A stretch of 64,000 nt of DNA, taken from NCBI GenBank assembly GCA_002504405.1, contig DARO01000006.1, forward strand, positions 1 through 64,000, in the 5' to 3' direction. How positions within the stretch are numbered: position 1 is the stretch's first letter; each line of letters begins with the position of its first letter. Source of the stretch: Methanomassiliicoccaceae archaeon UBA71 (GTDB taxonomy: Archaea > Thermoplasmatota > Thermoplasmata > Methanomassiliicoccales > Methanomethylophilaceae). The notes beneath the pieces are model-generated. The model searched no databases. It was not told the origin of the DNA and saw only the letters and a program-made list of their open reading frames with translations. The translations under genes were made by a program, and so were the position numbers. Shown in pieces: positions 18,432-27,192 of this stretch.

Positions 18432-19450
18432 ACTCCGTTTCGGAAGCGCTTATGAAGCTGTCCAAGGGGCAGAACCTCGAGTACGAGGAGGCGCGTGCGG
18501 CGATCGACTGCATCATGAGCGGTGAATGCTCGGAGGTCCTGATGTCCGCCTACCTGACGGCGCTAGCCGTAAAGGGGGAGACGGTCGAGGAGATCGCGGC
18601 ATCCGCGGCCGAGATGAGGGCGCACGGCCTCAAGCTCCCCGGGGACTACTCCGACGCGCTCGAGATCGTGGGGACGGGCGGCGACCGTTCCGGGTCCTTC
18701 AACATATCCACCACCTCGGCGTTCGTCGTGGCCTCGTGCGGAGTGAGGGTGGCCAAACACGGGAACAGGGCGGCGAGCAGCCTGTGCGGCGCGGCAGACG
18801 TCCTGGAAGCGCTCGGCGCCAGATTGGACATACCCCCGGAGGCGACTGCTAGGATCCTCGATCAGTGCGGGTTCGGATTCATGTTCGCCCCCGTGTACCA
18901 CTCATCGATGAGGAACGTCGGCCCTGTCAGGAAGGAGCTGGGGTTCAGGACGGTGTTCAACATACTTGGCCCGCTGACCAATCCTGCGTCAGCGGGGAGC
19001 CAGCTGTCCGGGGTGTACTCCAAGGCGATGGTGACCCCCATGGCCAAGGTCCTGGACAAGCTCGGCGTGAGGAACGCCATGGTCGTGTTCGGTACCGACG
19101 GGCTCGACGAGCTGTCCATATCGGACTACACTCTGGTGACGGAGGTCAGGAACGGGAGCATGGAGGACTACGTCGTGTGCCCCGAGGACTTCGGACTGAG
19201 GACGGGGCCCCATTCGAATCTGGCCGGAGGAGGGCCTGCAGAGAACGCCGCGATCACGAGGAAGGTGCTGTCCGGGGAGAAGGGGACACGCAGGGATGCG
19301 GTGCTTCTGAACGCCGGCGCCGGGCTGTACACAGTAGGGAAGGCATCCAGCATCAGGGACGGAGTGGAGATGGCCGCCCAGGCCATCGACTCCGGGGACT
19401 CGATGAGGACGATGGAGTGCTACATCAAAGCCACGGGGGCGGTAGTTTGA
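18428..19450 (+). CDS. trpD: Anthranilate phosphoribosyltransferase
   Basis: The 340-residue enzyme attaches phosphoribose to anthranilate. Signature elements are IVGTGGDRSGSFNISTTSAFV, VAKHGNRAASSLCGAADVLEALG, and FNILGPLTNPASAGSQLSGVY. Length and order are standard. It is coupled to trpG by ATGA; the next gene starts with a TTG overlapping its stop. Confidence 0.95.
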   Translation: MNSVSEALMKLSKGQNLEYEEARAAIDCIMSGECSEVLMSAYLTALAVKGETVEEIAASAAEMRAHGLKLPGDYSDALEIVGTGGDRSGSFNISTTSAFVVASCGVRVAKHGNRAASSLCGAADVLEALGARLDIPPEATARILDQCGFGFMFAPVYHSSMRNVGPVRKELGFRTVFNILGPLTNPASAGSQLSGVYSKAMVTPMAKVLDKLGVRNAMVVFGTDGLDELSISDYTLVTEVRNGSMEDYVVCPEDFGLRTGPHSNLAGGGPAENAAITRKVLSGEKGTRRDAVLLNAGAGLYTVGKASSIRDGVEMAAQAIDSGDSMRTMECYIKATGAVV

Positions 19451-20247
19451 CCGCGGATGCACTGCGGCCGAGCATACTGGACCGCATAGTGGAGGACACG
19501 CGCAGCAGGGTTCTTTTCGAGAGGACCAGGCGTCAGCTGCCCGAGGTGATCGAGGGATGCAGGGTACGCCCGCGGCGCACAGGGTTCCCGTTCGCCAGGG
19601 CCCTCGAGTCCGATGGCATATCGTTCATATGCGAGGTCAAGAGGGCATCCCCGTCCAAGGGCGTAATAGCGGAGGATTTCCCCTATCTGGACATAGCCAG
19701 GGAATATGAAGCGATGGGGGCGTCGGCGATATCCGTCCTGACCGAACCGAAGCATTTCCTGGGAAGGGACTCCTATCTGGAGGAGATAGCCGACGAGGTC
19801 ACCGTGCCTGTTCTTAGGAAGGACTTCGTAATCGACGAATACCAGATCTACCAGGCAAGGGAGCTGGGAGCGTCGGCGATCCTCCTGATCGCGTCCATAC
19901 TGGGCGACAGGGCCCTGAGGGATTACAGGGTCCTTGCGGAGTCGCTTGGGATGTCCGCCCTGGTTGAGGTCCATGACGAAGTCGAGGTCCAGCGTGCTGT
20001 GTCGTCCGGTGCCGGGATCATCGGTGTGAACAACAGGGACCTGTCCACGTTCGAGGTCGACATTCGGAACAGCCTCAGGCTGATAGACCTCATCCCCGAC
20101 GGAATCCTCTGCGTGTCCGAGAGCGGGATCTCCACGCCCGGGGACGTGAGGTCGCTGGAGGACGCGGGGTTCGATGCGGTTCTGATGGGGGAGGCGTTCA
20201 TGCGCAGCCACGACAGAGGGATGCTCATGGAGTCGATGCGCCGATGA
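19447..20247 (+). CDS. trpC: Indole-3-glycerol-phosphate synthase
   Basis: The 266-residue TIM-barrel enzyme closes the indole ring. Diagnostic segments are ICEVKRASPSKGVIAEDF, VLTEPKHFLGRDSYLEE, PVLRKDFVIDEYQIYQARELGA and GVNNRDLSTFEVD. No ATG lies in frame near the start. The frame opens at a TTG at 19447 whose TG plus the next A is the trpD stop (TTGA), so a TTG start with coupling is the best reading. Its stop overlaps trpF by ATGA. Confidence 0.93.
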   Translation: MTADALRPSILDRIVEDTRSRVLFERTRRQLPEVIEGCRVRPRRTGFPFARALESDGISFICEVKRASPSKGVIAEDFPYLDIAREYEAMGASAISVLTEPKHFLGRDSYLEEIADEVTVPVLRKDFVIDEYQIYQARELGASAILLIASILGDRALRDYRVLAESLGMSALVEVHDEVEVQRAVSSGAGIIGVNNRDLSTFEVDIRNSLRLIDLIPDGILCVSESGISTPGDVRSLEDAGFDAVLMGEAFMRSHDRGMLMESMRR

Positions 20248-20858
20248 CATCCGTGAAGATATGCGGACTGACGCGTCCCGACGATGTTCTGGCTGTCAAC
20301 GCGCTGAGACCGGACATGGCGGGTTTCGTATTCCACAGACCCAGCCGCAGGTACGTGGGGGATTCGGTGCGCTCGCTCAGCGGAATGCTGGAGCCCGGCA
20401 TCCTGCCGGTCGGCGTATTCGTGGACTCTCCTGTGGAAGAGATAGGAGCGCTCGTCGACTCGGGATCCGTAGGCGCGGTTCAGCTGCACGGATCGGAGGA
20501 CAGTGCTTTCATCCGCAGGCTCAGGATGAGGGTTGACGTCCCGGTGATACAGGCCTTCATCATAGGGCCAGGAACCGATCTGGAGCTGGTTCGCGCTTCC
20601 GAGGCGGACATGATCCTCCTTGACGCCGGGATGGGATCCGGGAACACCTTCGACTGGTCCCTGGTGTCCGACATCGGAAGGGACTTCATCCTGTCCGGGG
20701 GACTCGACCCCGGTAACGTCGCCGAAGCCATGGAACGCGTACGCCCGTCTGGCGTGGATGTGAGCTCGGGCGTGGAAACGGATGGCCGCAAGGACCCGCG
20801 GAAGATGTCGTCGTTTATGGAACGCATCCGTCAGGCCGACCATTCGTTGAAAAGGTGA
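20244..20858 (+). CDS. trpF: Phosphoribosylanthranilate isomerase
   Basis: The 204-residue TIM-barrel enzyme carries out the Amadori rearrangement between the TrpD and TrpC steps. It starts with the hallmark VKICGLTRPDDV, followed by AGFVFHRPSRRYV, GAVQLHGSED, and the phosphate-binding FILSGGLDPGNVAEA. It is the last gene of the plus-strand trp operon and is followed by a hairpin at 20869-20888. Confidence 0.95.
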   Translation: MTSVKICGLTRPDDVLAVNALRPDMAGFVFHRPSRRYVGDSVRSLSGMLEPGILPVGVFVDSPVEEIGALVDSGSVGAVQLHGSEDSAFIRRLRMRVDVPVIQAFIIGPGTDLELVRASEADMILLDAGMGSGNTFDWSLVSDIGRDFILSGGLDPGNVAEAMERVRPSGVDVSSGVETDGRKDPRKMSSFMERIRQADHSLKR

Positions 20859-20868
20859 AGGGGTTTGC

Positions 20869-20888
20869 GGCATCCCGGAAGGGATGCC
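20869..20888. terminator. Bidirectional hairpin between trpF and LRR gene
   Basis: GGCATCCC-GGAA-GGGATGCC is a perfect 8-bp stem with a GNRA-type loop (20869-20888). It lies between two convergent gene ends (20858 and 20896). Confidence 0.55.
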
Positions 20889-20895
20889 CGTGGAA

Positions 20896-21984
20896 TCAGT
20901 CCTGCTTTCCGAGGACGAATCCGACTGCGATTGCCGCTATGACTGCCGCCAGGACAGCGAGGGGGACTGCCGTGTCCATCCCATCGGCCTCGTCATCGGG
21001 GACGTCTTCGTTCTCGTCGTAATACACGACGAGGACGTTGTCGAAGGCGTGGTTGCATTCCGTGTTCATGGTCACGTACACGGTCTCCAGACCGGAGGAC
21101 ATGAAAGCGCTAATATCGATTTCGACGACGGTTGGCGGTATGAACACGGACTTCAGGGACGTGTCGTTCAGGAAGGCCATGGCGCCTATGTACTCCACGG
21201 TGGAGGAGATGGTCACCGATGACAGGGATCCGCAGTTGCTGAAGGCCCCGTCGGGGATGGCCTTCAGGCCCTCGGGGAGCTTCACGGATTCGAGCATTGT
21301 GCAGCCAGCGAAGGCGTACGTATCCATCGACGTCAGACCTTCCGAGAACTCGATGCTCTGGAGACAGAGGCATGTACCGAAGGAGTTGTATCCTATGTAC
21401 TCCACGGAACTGGGCAGAGATATCGTGTCGAACATGCACCCCATGAACGCGTAGTCCCCGATGTAGGTGACCCCGTCCGGTATGGTGAACGACCTCAGAC
21501 CGCAGTCAACGAAAGTGGCCTCCTCTATCCTGACGATGGAGTCGGGAATCTCTATCGTTGAAAGGAAGAAGCAGTAGCCGAAGGCGCTCTTCCCTATGCT
21601 GTTCACGGTGTCCGGGATGACGACCTCCTCCACTTTGCAGGAATTGAAGGCGAATGCATCGATGGACGAGACCGTGTATTCCGTCCCCTTGTATGTAACT
21701 GTCTCCGGAATCTTCACATAACTCACATTCTTGTCCACTGCGGGATTGTCCTCCTCCCCGAACACAGAGACGCTGGATGGGCCCACGATCCTGTACTTGA
21801 TCTCAACGTCACCGCTCCGGGCGGTGAACGTCTCCGAACCATCCGATGCATCTCCGGCTCCATCCGAATCATCCCATGACGGGACGATTGCAACGGAGAC
21901 GAGGACCAACGCCATCAGCGCCGCAAGCACCAGCAGACGCTGGATGCGGCGAGATTTGATATCATGATTGACTGACTGGTCCAT
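20896..21984 (-). CDS. BspA-type leucine-rich-repeat surface protein
   Basis: The 362-residue protein has an N-terminal signal/anchor (LLVLAALMALVLVSVAIV), an acidic DDSDGAGDASDG stretch, then about eight LRR_5/BspA repeats of roughly 23 residues (pattern 'sIgksAFgyC..L..i.iPdsV..I...aF'). At the C-terminus are an acidic spacer and a membrane helix (AVPLAVLAAVIAAIAVGFVL). Such proteins are envelope-exposed and may mediate adhesion. It lies between the two convergent trp operons without an obvious link to them. Confidence 0.88.
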   Translation of the reverse strand: MDQSVNHDIKSRRIQRLLVLAALMALVLVSVAIVPSWDDSDGAGDASDGSETFTARSGDVEIKYRIVGPSSVSVFGEEDNPAVDKNVSYVKIPETVTYKGTEYTVSSIDAFAFNSCKVEEVVIPDTVNSIGKSAFGYCFFLSTIEIPDSIVRIEEATFVDCGLRSFTIPDGVTYIGDYAFMGCMFDTISLPSSVEYIGYNSFGTCLCLQSIEFSEGLTSMDTYAFAGCTMLESVKLPEGLKAIPDGAFSNCGSLSSVTISSTVEYIGAMAFLNDTSLKSVFIPPTVVEIDISAFMSSGLETVYVTMNTECNHAFDNVLVVYYDENEDVPDDEADGMDTAVPLAVLAAVIAAIAVGFVLGKQD

Positions 21985-22012
21985 AAATGGTAAAGGTATT
22001 GGAGATTTATAT

Positions 22013-22837
22013 CTACTTTGTCTGGTGAGAAAGACGATGGGGTGATGGACCGGCTCGGCTATCGAGCGCTGCCCTCATAGCCTTCACGTACTCGGACACC
22101 AGGGGTACGGATTCCCTCCCGTGCTCCCCTATGATGCGGACTATGGCGGATCCCACGATCGCCCCGTCGGCGAAATCGGTGATGTCCCTGGCCTGCTCCG
22201 GCGTGGAGATGCCGAACCCGACGGCGCATGGTATGTCCGTGTACTTCCTGACGGACGCCACCATCTCCTCCAGGTTGCCGCTGAACGATGTCCTGACGCC
22301 CGTGACCCCCATGGAGGATACGACATAGAGGAATCCCTCCGCCTCCGAGGCTATCTTGGCGATCCTGTCCTCCGAGGTCGGGGCGATCATGGATATCAGC
22401 TTGACGCCGTGGGCGGTGCAGTATGGCTGCAGGTCGCCCTTCTGCTCGAAGGGGGCATCAGGCACGATCAGAGCGCAGATGCCGGCCCTCCTGCAGCGCT
22501 CGAGGAACCTGTCCGGACCGTAGACGAACACCGGATTGATGTACGTCATGACCAGCATGGGTATGTCCAGGTCCTCCCTGATCCTTTCCGCCATGTCGAA
22601 TATGTCGTCCGTCGTCACACCGCCGGAAAGCGCCCTGACGTCAGCCCCCTGGATGACAGGACCCTCCGCGATGGGGTCGGAGAACGGGATCCCCAGCTCT
22701 ATGAGGTCGGCGCCGGCCTCCGCCATCGCACGTATGAGGCTCTCCGTCGTACCGATGTCGGGGTCGCCGCATGTGACGAACGGTATGAACGCCCTGCGCG
22801 AGAACACCTTCTCCAGATCGCGGGAGTGGTCAGTCAT
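22013..22837 (-). CDS. trpA: Tryptophan synthase alpha subunit
   Basis: The 274-residue enzyme cleaves indole-glycerol phosphate to indole. Motifs are FIPFVTCGDPDIG, ADLIELGIPFSDPIAEGPVIQ, and YVVSSMGVTGVR; the catalytic Glu/Asp lie in the expected places. The start ATG at 22837 overlaps the end of trpB by eight bases. The stop is TAG (22013-22015), rare in this window, but a TAA lies two codons further in frame (TAG ATA TAA), so read-through would add only two residues. Confidence 0.93.
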   Translation of the reverse strand: MTDHSRDLEKVFSRRAFIPFVTCGDPDIGTTESLIRAMAEAGADLIELGIPFSDPIAEGPVIQGADVRALSGGVTTDDIFDMAERIREDLDIPMLVMTYINPVFVYGPDRFLERCRRAGICALIVPDAPFEQKGDLQPYCTAHGVKLISMIAPTSEDRIAKIASEAEGFLYVVSSMGVTGVRTSFSGNLEEMVASVRKYTDIPCAVGFGISTPEQARDITDFADGAIVGSAIVRIIGEHGRESVPLVSEYVKAMRAALDSRAGPSPHRLSHQTK

Positions 22838-24017
22838 GGATATCCCTCCCTCTGTACCTGGCAATGGCTGCAACGTCCTTGTCCCCGCGTCCCGACAGGT
22901 TGACGACCATGATGTCGTCCTTGCTGAGGGTCGGCGCCAGCTCCCTGGCGTACGCGATGGCGTGGGCGCTCTCGATCGCCGGGATTATCCCCTCCGTCCT
23001 GGAAAGGTACTCGAACGCGTCCACCGCCTGGTCGTCGGTGACCGCCACGTACTGCGCCCTGTCTATGGACCTGAGGAAGGCATGCTCGGGACCGATCCCG
23101 GGATAGTCCAGGCCTGCCGAGATGGAGTACACAGGGGCTATCTGCCCGTAGCCGTCCTGGCAGAAAAGCGACTTCATGCCATGGAATATCCCGACGGACC
23201 CCCGGGTCATCGTGGCCGCATGACGATCGGTGTCCACCCCCTTGCCGGCCGCCTCGCATCCTATCATACGCACGCCGGGGTCGTCCACGAACTCGTGGAA
23301 GAGCCCGATGGCGTTGCTCCCCCCTCCGACACATGCCAGGAGGTAGTCGGGCAGGCGCCCCTCGGCCTCCATGACCTGTTTCCTTACCTCCCTACCGATG
23401 ACGCACTGGAACTCGCACACCATCTCCGGGAAGGGGGCAGGGCCCATCACCGTCCCGATGACGTAGTGCGTATCCGAGACGCGGTTGGTCCACTCCCTCA
23501 GGGTCTCGTTCACCGCATCCTTGAGGACGCCGGTGCCGGAAGAGACGGGATGGACCTTCGCCCCCAGGAGCTCCATCCTGTAGACGTTCAGGGCCTGCCT
23601 CTCAACGTCGTGCTCACCCATGAAGATCTCGCACTCCAGGCCGAGGTACGCAGCGAGAGTGGCTGTGGCGACGCCGTGCTGGCCCGCCCCGGTCTCCGCG
23701 ATCACGCGGGTCTTCCCCATCCTCTTGGCGAGAAGGCACTGCCCGATCACGTTGTTGATCTTGTGGGCGCCGGTATGGTTGAGATCCTCCCTCTTGAGAT
23801 AGATCTTGGCGCCGCCCAGGTCGCTCGTCATCCTGTCTGCGCGATATAGCATGGAGGGCCTGCCGGTGTACCTGTGGTTGAGATCGTCCAGCTCCGAGAG
23901 GAACTCCGGGTCCCTGATGTACCTCCTGTACGCATGGTCCAGCTCTATGACCGCGTTCATAAGCGTCTCCGGGACGTACTGTCCCCCGAACTCCCCGTAA
24001 AGGCCTTCCTCCGACAT
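22830..24017 (-). CDS. trpB: Tryptophan synthase beta subunit
   Basis: The 395-residue PLP enzyme condenses indole with serine. Signature segments are GLYGEFGGQYVPETL, LKREDLNHTGAHKINN (with the PLP Lys), ETGAGQHGVATA, and CVGGGSNAIGLFHEF. It is of the TrpB1 type. The start ATG at 24017 is favoured over a TTG three codons upstream. The palindromic operator at 24058-24077 and a TATA-like element lie upstream. Confidence 0.95.
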   Translation of the reverse strand: MSEEGLYGEFGGQYVPETLMNAVIELDHAYRRYIRDPEFLSELDDLNHRYTGRPSMLYRADRMTSDLGGAKIYLKREDLNHTGAHKINNVIGQCLLAKRMGKTRVIAETGAGQHGVATATLAAYLGLECEIFMGEHDVERQALNVYRMELLGAKVHPVSSGTGVLKDAVNETLREWTNRVSDTHYVIGTVMGPAPFPEMVCEFQCVIGREVRKQVMEAEGRLPDYLLACVGGGSNAIGLFHEFVDDPGVRMIGCEAAGKGVDTDRHAATMTRGSVGIFHGMKSLFCQDGYGQIAPVYSISAGLDYPGIGPEHAFLRSIDRAQYVAVTDDQAVDAFEYLSRTEGIIPAIESAHAIAYARELAPTLSKDDIMVVNLSGRGDKDVAAIARYRGRDIHD

Positions 24018-24057
24018 GGATCTCAATCTGAGCTATTGCTTGGGTGTATATGAAATT

Positions 24058-24077
24058 ATTGTTCATTGATGAACAAT
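24058..24077. promoter_or_regulatory. trp operator upstream of trpB
   Basis: Perfect palindrome ATTGTTCAT-TG-ATGAACAAT. Immediately downstream on the minus strand is a TATA-like CATATAC. It closely matches the element before trpE, so one regulator probably controls both operons. It also touches the TAA stop of the neighbouring alcohol dehydrogenase (24079-24081). Confidence 0.65.
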
Positions 24078-24078
24078 A

Positions 24079-25125
24079 TTATTCATTAAAGCGTATCGCC
24101 ACCTTCATCATACCATCAGAGTGGGATTCGAAGAGGCGGTAGGCGTCCTCGATCTCCGAGAACCTGAAGCGATGGGTTATCAGCGGCGTCGCATCGATGC
24201 GGCCGGTCGATATCAGATCCATGATCTCCCCGCAGCTGGACGCGTCAACCCCTCCGGTCTTGAACACTAGGTTCTTCCCGTACATATCGGAGAGAGGGAG
24301 CGTCTGCGGCCTGTCGTACATCGCCACAACAACCACCACAGCATTGGGGCGCGCGATCCTCCATGCCATCTGGAAGGTGTCGTCGCCCCCGGCCACCTCC
24401 ATGACAGCGTCCGCACCGCGACCCTCCGTGAGGCCGCGTATCACCTCTGCCGGATCACACTCGGATGGATCGACCCATGCATCGCCGATGCCGTGGCTCC
24501 TGGCGAACTCCAGGCGAGACGGGTCGTTGTCTATGATGACGATAGCGGCTGGGGACCTCAGGCGGCAGCAAATCGCGGTGCAGATGCCGGTGGGTCCCGC
24601 GCCTATCACCGCAACTACATCCCCCTCCGAGATATCGCCCAGACCGGCGGCCCAGTACCCTGTGGACAGGAGGTCCCCTGTCAGGAGGGCCTGTTCGTCG
24701 CTGATCCCGTCGGGTATGCGGGTGAGGGCGTTGTCGGCGAATGGCACTCTGACCATCTCGGCCTGCCCGCCGTCGATGCGGCATCCGAGCGCCCATCCTC
24801 CGTTCCTGTCGGTGCAGTTGTTGACCCATCCGCGGCGGCAGTAGAAGCAGTGGCCGCAGAACGTCTCGACGTTGACCGCCACCCTGTCTCCCGGTGAGAA
24901 GCGCTCCACGCCGCTCCCGACCTCGACGACGACGCCAACGAACTCGTGGCCAACCGTCACCCCCTTGACCGCCCTGGGTACGAAACCGTCCCTGATGTGC
25001 AGGTCGCTGGTGCATATCGATGCCGTGGTGACCCTGATGATCGCATCGGTCGGCTCCGACACTGACGGCTCGGGCTTGTCCCGGACCTCGAAAACCCCCT
25101 TGTCCACGTAAGTTACGGCCTTCAT
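24079..25125 (-). CDS. Zinc-dependent alcohol dehydrogenase (MDR family)
   Basis: The 348-residue NAD(P)-dependent oxidoreductase has the catalytic zinc site (Cys in ASICTSDLHI, GHEFVGVV), the structural zinc lobe (CGHCFYCRRGWVNNC) and a Rossmann motif (VAVIGAGPTGICTA). It resembles threonine/sorbitol dehydrogenase-type MDR enzymes; the alcohol substrate is unknown. A TATA element at 25146-25153 is about 25 bases from the ATG, so the transcript is probably leaderless. Confidence 0.9.
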   Translation of the reverse strand: MKAVTYVDKGVFEVRDKPEPSVSEPTDAIIRVTTASICTSDLHIRDGFVPRAVKGVTVGHEFVGVVVEVGSGVERFSPGDRVAVNVETFCGHCFYCRRGWVNNCTDRNGGWALGCRIDGGQAEMVRVPFADNALTRIPDGISDEQALLTGDLLSTGYWAAGLGDISEGDVVAVIGAGPTGICTAICCRLRSPAAIVIIDNDPSRLEFARSHGIGDAWVDPSECDPAEVIRGLTEGRGADAVMEVAGGDDTFQMAWRIARPNAVVVVVAMYDRPQTLPLSDMYGKNLVFKTGGVDASSCGEIMDLISTGRIDATPLITHRFRFSEIEDAYRLFESHSDGMMKVAIRFNE

Positions 25126-25202
25126 GCACCCGCATGCTCATGCATGGATAAACGAAGCGCCCTTGGGAAAGCCGTATATCCATGAACTGTTGCTCCCATC
25201 TG

Positions 25203-26420
25203 ATGGGCTCGTATAGACAATGGCTGCCGCTTGCGGGGATCGTCCTCTCGGTCTTCATCTTCAACACGTCCGAGTTCATGCCCATCGCGCTCCTGACCGA
25301 CATCGGAACGGACCTCGGGACGACCGAGGCGCAGACCGGCATCATAGTGTCCGCCTACGCGTGGGCGGTGGCGATCCTCTCGCTGCCCCTGATGCTCATT
25401 TTCAGCAGGTCGGAGTTCCGCCGGTTGCTACTGTGCACGGTGGCTGTCTTCATGGCGTTCCAGTTCGTGTCTGGTTTCGCCACCGACTTCTGGGTCCTGA
25501 TGGCCGCGAGGATAGGCGTGGCTTGCTCGCATGCGGTTTTCTGGTCGATAGCCTCGCCCCTCGCGGTGCGCGTGGTCCCGAAGGAGTACCGCCCGATGGC
25601 TCTGAGCGCAGTGGCCGCAGGCACATCGGTGGCGATGATCGCGGGGCTGCCCCTGGGCCGCGTGATAGGTCTCGCCCTCGGCTGGAGGATGACGTTCATA
25701 GCCATCGGGCTCATGGGACTGGCTGCCATCCTGGTACTCGCATCCGTGTTCCCGAAGGTCCCCAACGAGGGGACGTTCACCCTCTCGAAGATGCCAGAGA
25801 TCCTAGGGGACAGGGTACTGATGGGCATCTATGTGGCCATCATCCTCCTGGTGACCGGGTACTTCACCGGATACAGCTACATAGAGCCGTTCATGATGCA
25901 GGTGGCGGCCATGTCCGAGGGCCTGACGACAGCCGCCCTGACGGCTTTCGGCGCCGCAGGGATCGTTGGCAGCATTCTCTTCTCGAAGATGTATGGGTCG
26001 AAACCGCGCATGTTCACGTCGATCTCCGTATGCCTTCTCACGGCATCCCTGCTCCTGCTGCCCCCATCCTCCGCTGGAGGATACGTGGCGGTCATGGCGG
26101 TGTGCGCACTCTGGGGCATCGCGGCCACCGGGTTCAACATCTCGCTTCAGTCGGAGCTGATAAAATCCTCCCCGAGGGACGGCACCGCCGTCGCGATGTC
26201 CCTGTACTCCGGCATATTCAACGCGGGGATAGCGTCAGGAACGCTTATCGGCGGATCCGTATGCACATATCTGGCGATAGACTACATCGGGCTGATTGGA
26301 GGCGTCATAGCCGGCGCGGGCGCCCTGTTCTGCATGGTGCCTCTGTTCAGATGGATGGACGCCCGCCGTGCGGAAACGGTGCCTGACGAGTGCCCTGGAT
26401 CACCTTTAGATAGACATTAA
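25203..26420 (+). CDS. MFS exporter, SotB-like sugar efflux family
   Basis: The 405-residue membrane protein has twelve predicted helices. Segments FIFNTSEFMPIALLTDIG, SAYAWAVAILSLPLML, ARIGVACSHAVFWSIASPLA and GLPLGRVIGLALGWRMTF closely resemble bacterial SotB/AraJ-type exporters. The open frame extends to an ATG at 25182, but a TATA (CGTATATC at 25173-25180) overlaps that position and is 26 bases from the ATG at 25203, so I choose 25203. The family suggests acquisition from bacteria, which I cannot test here. The substrate is unknown. Confidence 0.88.
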   Translation: MGSYRQWLPLAGIVLSVFIFNTSEFMPIALLTDIGTDLGTTEAQTGIIVSAYAWAVAILSLPLMLIFSRSEFRRLLLCTVAVFMAFQFVSGFATDFWVLMAARIGVACSHAVFWSIASPLAVRVVPKEYRPMALSAVAAGTSVAMIAGLPLGRVIGLALGWRMTFIAIGLMGLAAILVLASVFPKVPNEGTFTLSKMPEILGDRVLMGIYVAIILLVTGYFTGYSYIEPFMMQVAAMSEGLTTAALTAFGAAGIVGSILFSKMYGSKPRMFTSISVCLLTASLLLLPPSSAGGYVAVMAVCALWGIAATGFNISLQSELIKSSPRDGTAVAMSLYSGIFNAGIASGTLIGGSVCTYLAIDYIGLIGGVIAGAGALFCMVPLFRWMDARRAETVPDECPGSPLDRH

Positions 26421-26493
26421 ATAGTACCCGCCCTATCGGTACTACAGCACGGTCGAGGACGGTGCCTTTTTCCAATCACTGGGAGATTGACCA

Positions 26494-27129
26494 ATGACAG
26501 CCGAGGATTCTCTTAAAACGGGTACGACGACAATCGGGATCAAGCTGAAAGACGGAGTCATCCTGGCCTCCGATCAGAGGGCCACCATGGGCAACCTCAT
26601 CGCCCACAGCCACGTCCAGAAGGTCTACAAGCTGTCGGACAACATCGGCATGACCATCGCCGGCGTCGTCGGAGACGCCCAGCTCATGGTCAGGTACATG
26701 CAGAGCGAGATCTCCATCTACGCAATGAAGAAGGGCGCCCCCATGTCCGTCACCGCCGCCGCCACCCTCGTGGCAAGCGTCATCCGCCAGGGATTCTACC
26801 TCGGACTGATTGTCGGCGGATACGACAAGACCGGCGGCCACATATTCAGCATCGACGGCGCCGGCGGATACATCGAGGACAACTACTGCTCGGTCGGTTC
26901 CGGTTCCGTCTTCGCCCTCGGGGCCATGGAGGCGCTGTTCAAGCCCGAGATGACGAAGGATGAGGGCATCAACGCTGCAATCACCGCCCTCAACTCCGCA
27001 AGGAAGAGGGACAACTGCACCGGGGACGGAATGCTGGTGTCCTACATCGGTCCGGACGGCTACAAAGAGATCCCCGCCGACGAGATCAAGGAGCGCTGCA
27101 GCGCACTCGGATTCAACTTCCCCAACTGA
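26494..27129 (+). CDS. psmB: Proteasome beta subunit
   Basis: The 211-residue catalytic subunit of the archaeal 20S proteasome. Autocleavage between Gly10 and Thr11 (KTG|TTTIGIKLKDGV) would expose the N-terminal Thr nucleophile. The Asp-Arg-Ala segment (ASDQRATMGN) and GSGSVFALGAMEA follow in usual positions. A TATA-like ATTAAATAG lies at about 26416-26424, and the gene is probably monocistronic. Confidence 0.96.
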   Translation: MTAEDSLKTGTTTIGIKLKDGVILASDQRATMGNLIAHSHVQKVYKLSDNIGMTIAGVVGDAQLMVRYMQSEISIYAMKKGAPMSVTAAATLVASVIRQGFYLGLIVGGYDKTGGHIFSIDGAGGYIEDNYCSVGSGSVFALGAMEALFKPEMTKDEGINAAITALNSARKRDNCTGDGMLVSYIGPDGYKEIPADEIKERCSALGFNFPN

Positions 27130-27192
27130 TGGGGCCAAACAAACCCCTTCCCTTCTAACCCACTTCCATCCAACAATTAAGAGCCTGATCCC

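Noticed and set aside
22013..22015. trpA TAG as a functional pyrrolysine codon
   Set aside because: A TAA follows two codons later and TrpA has normal length, so the TAG behaves as a stop with a backup.
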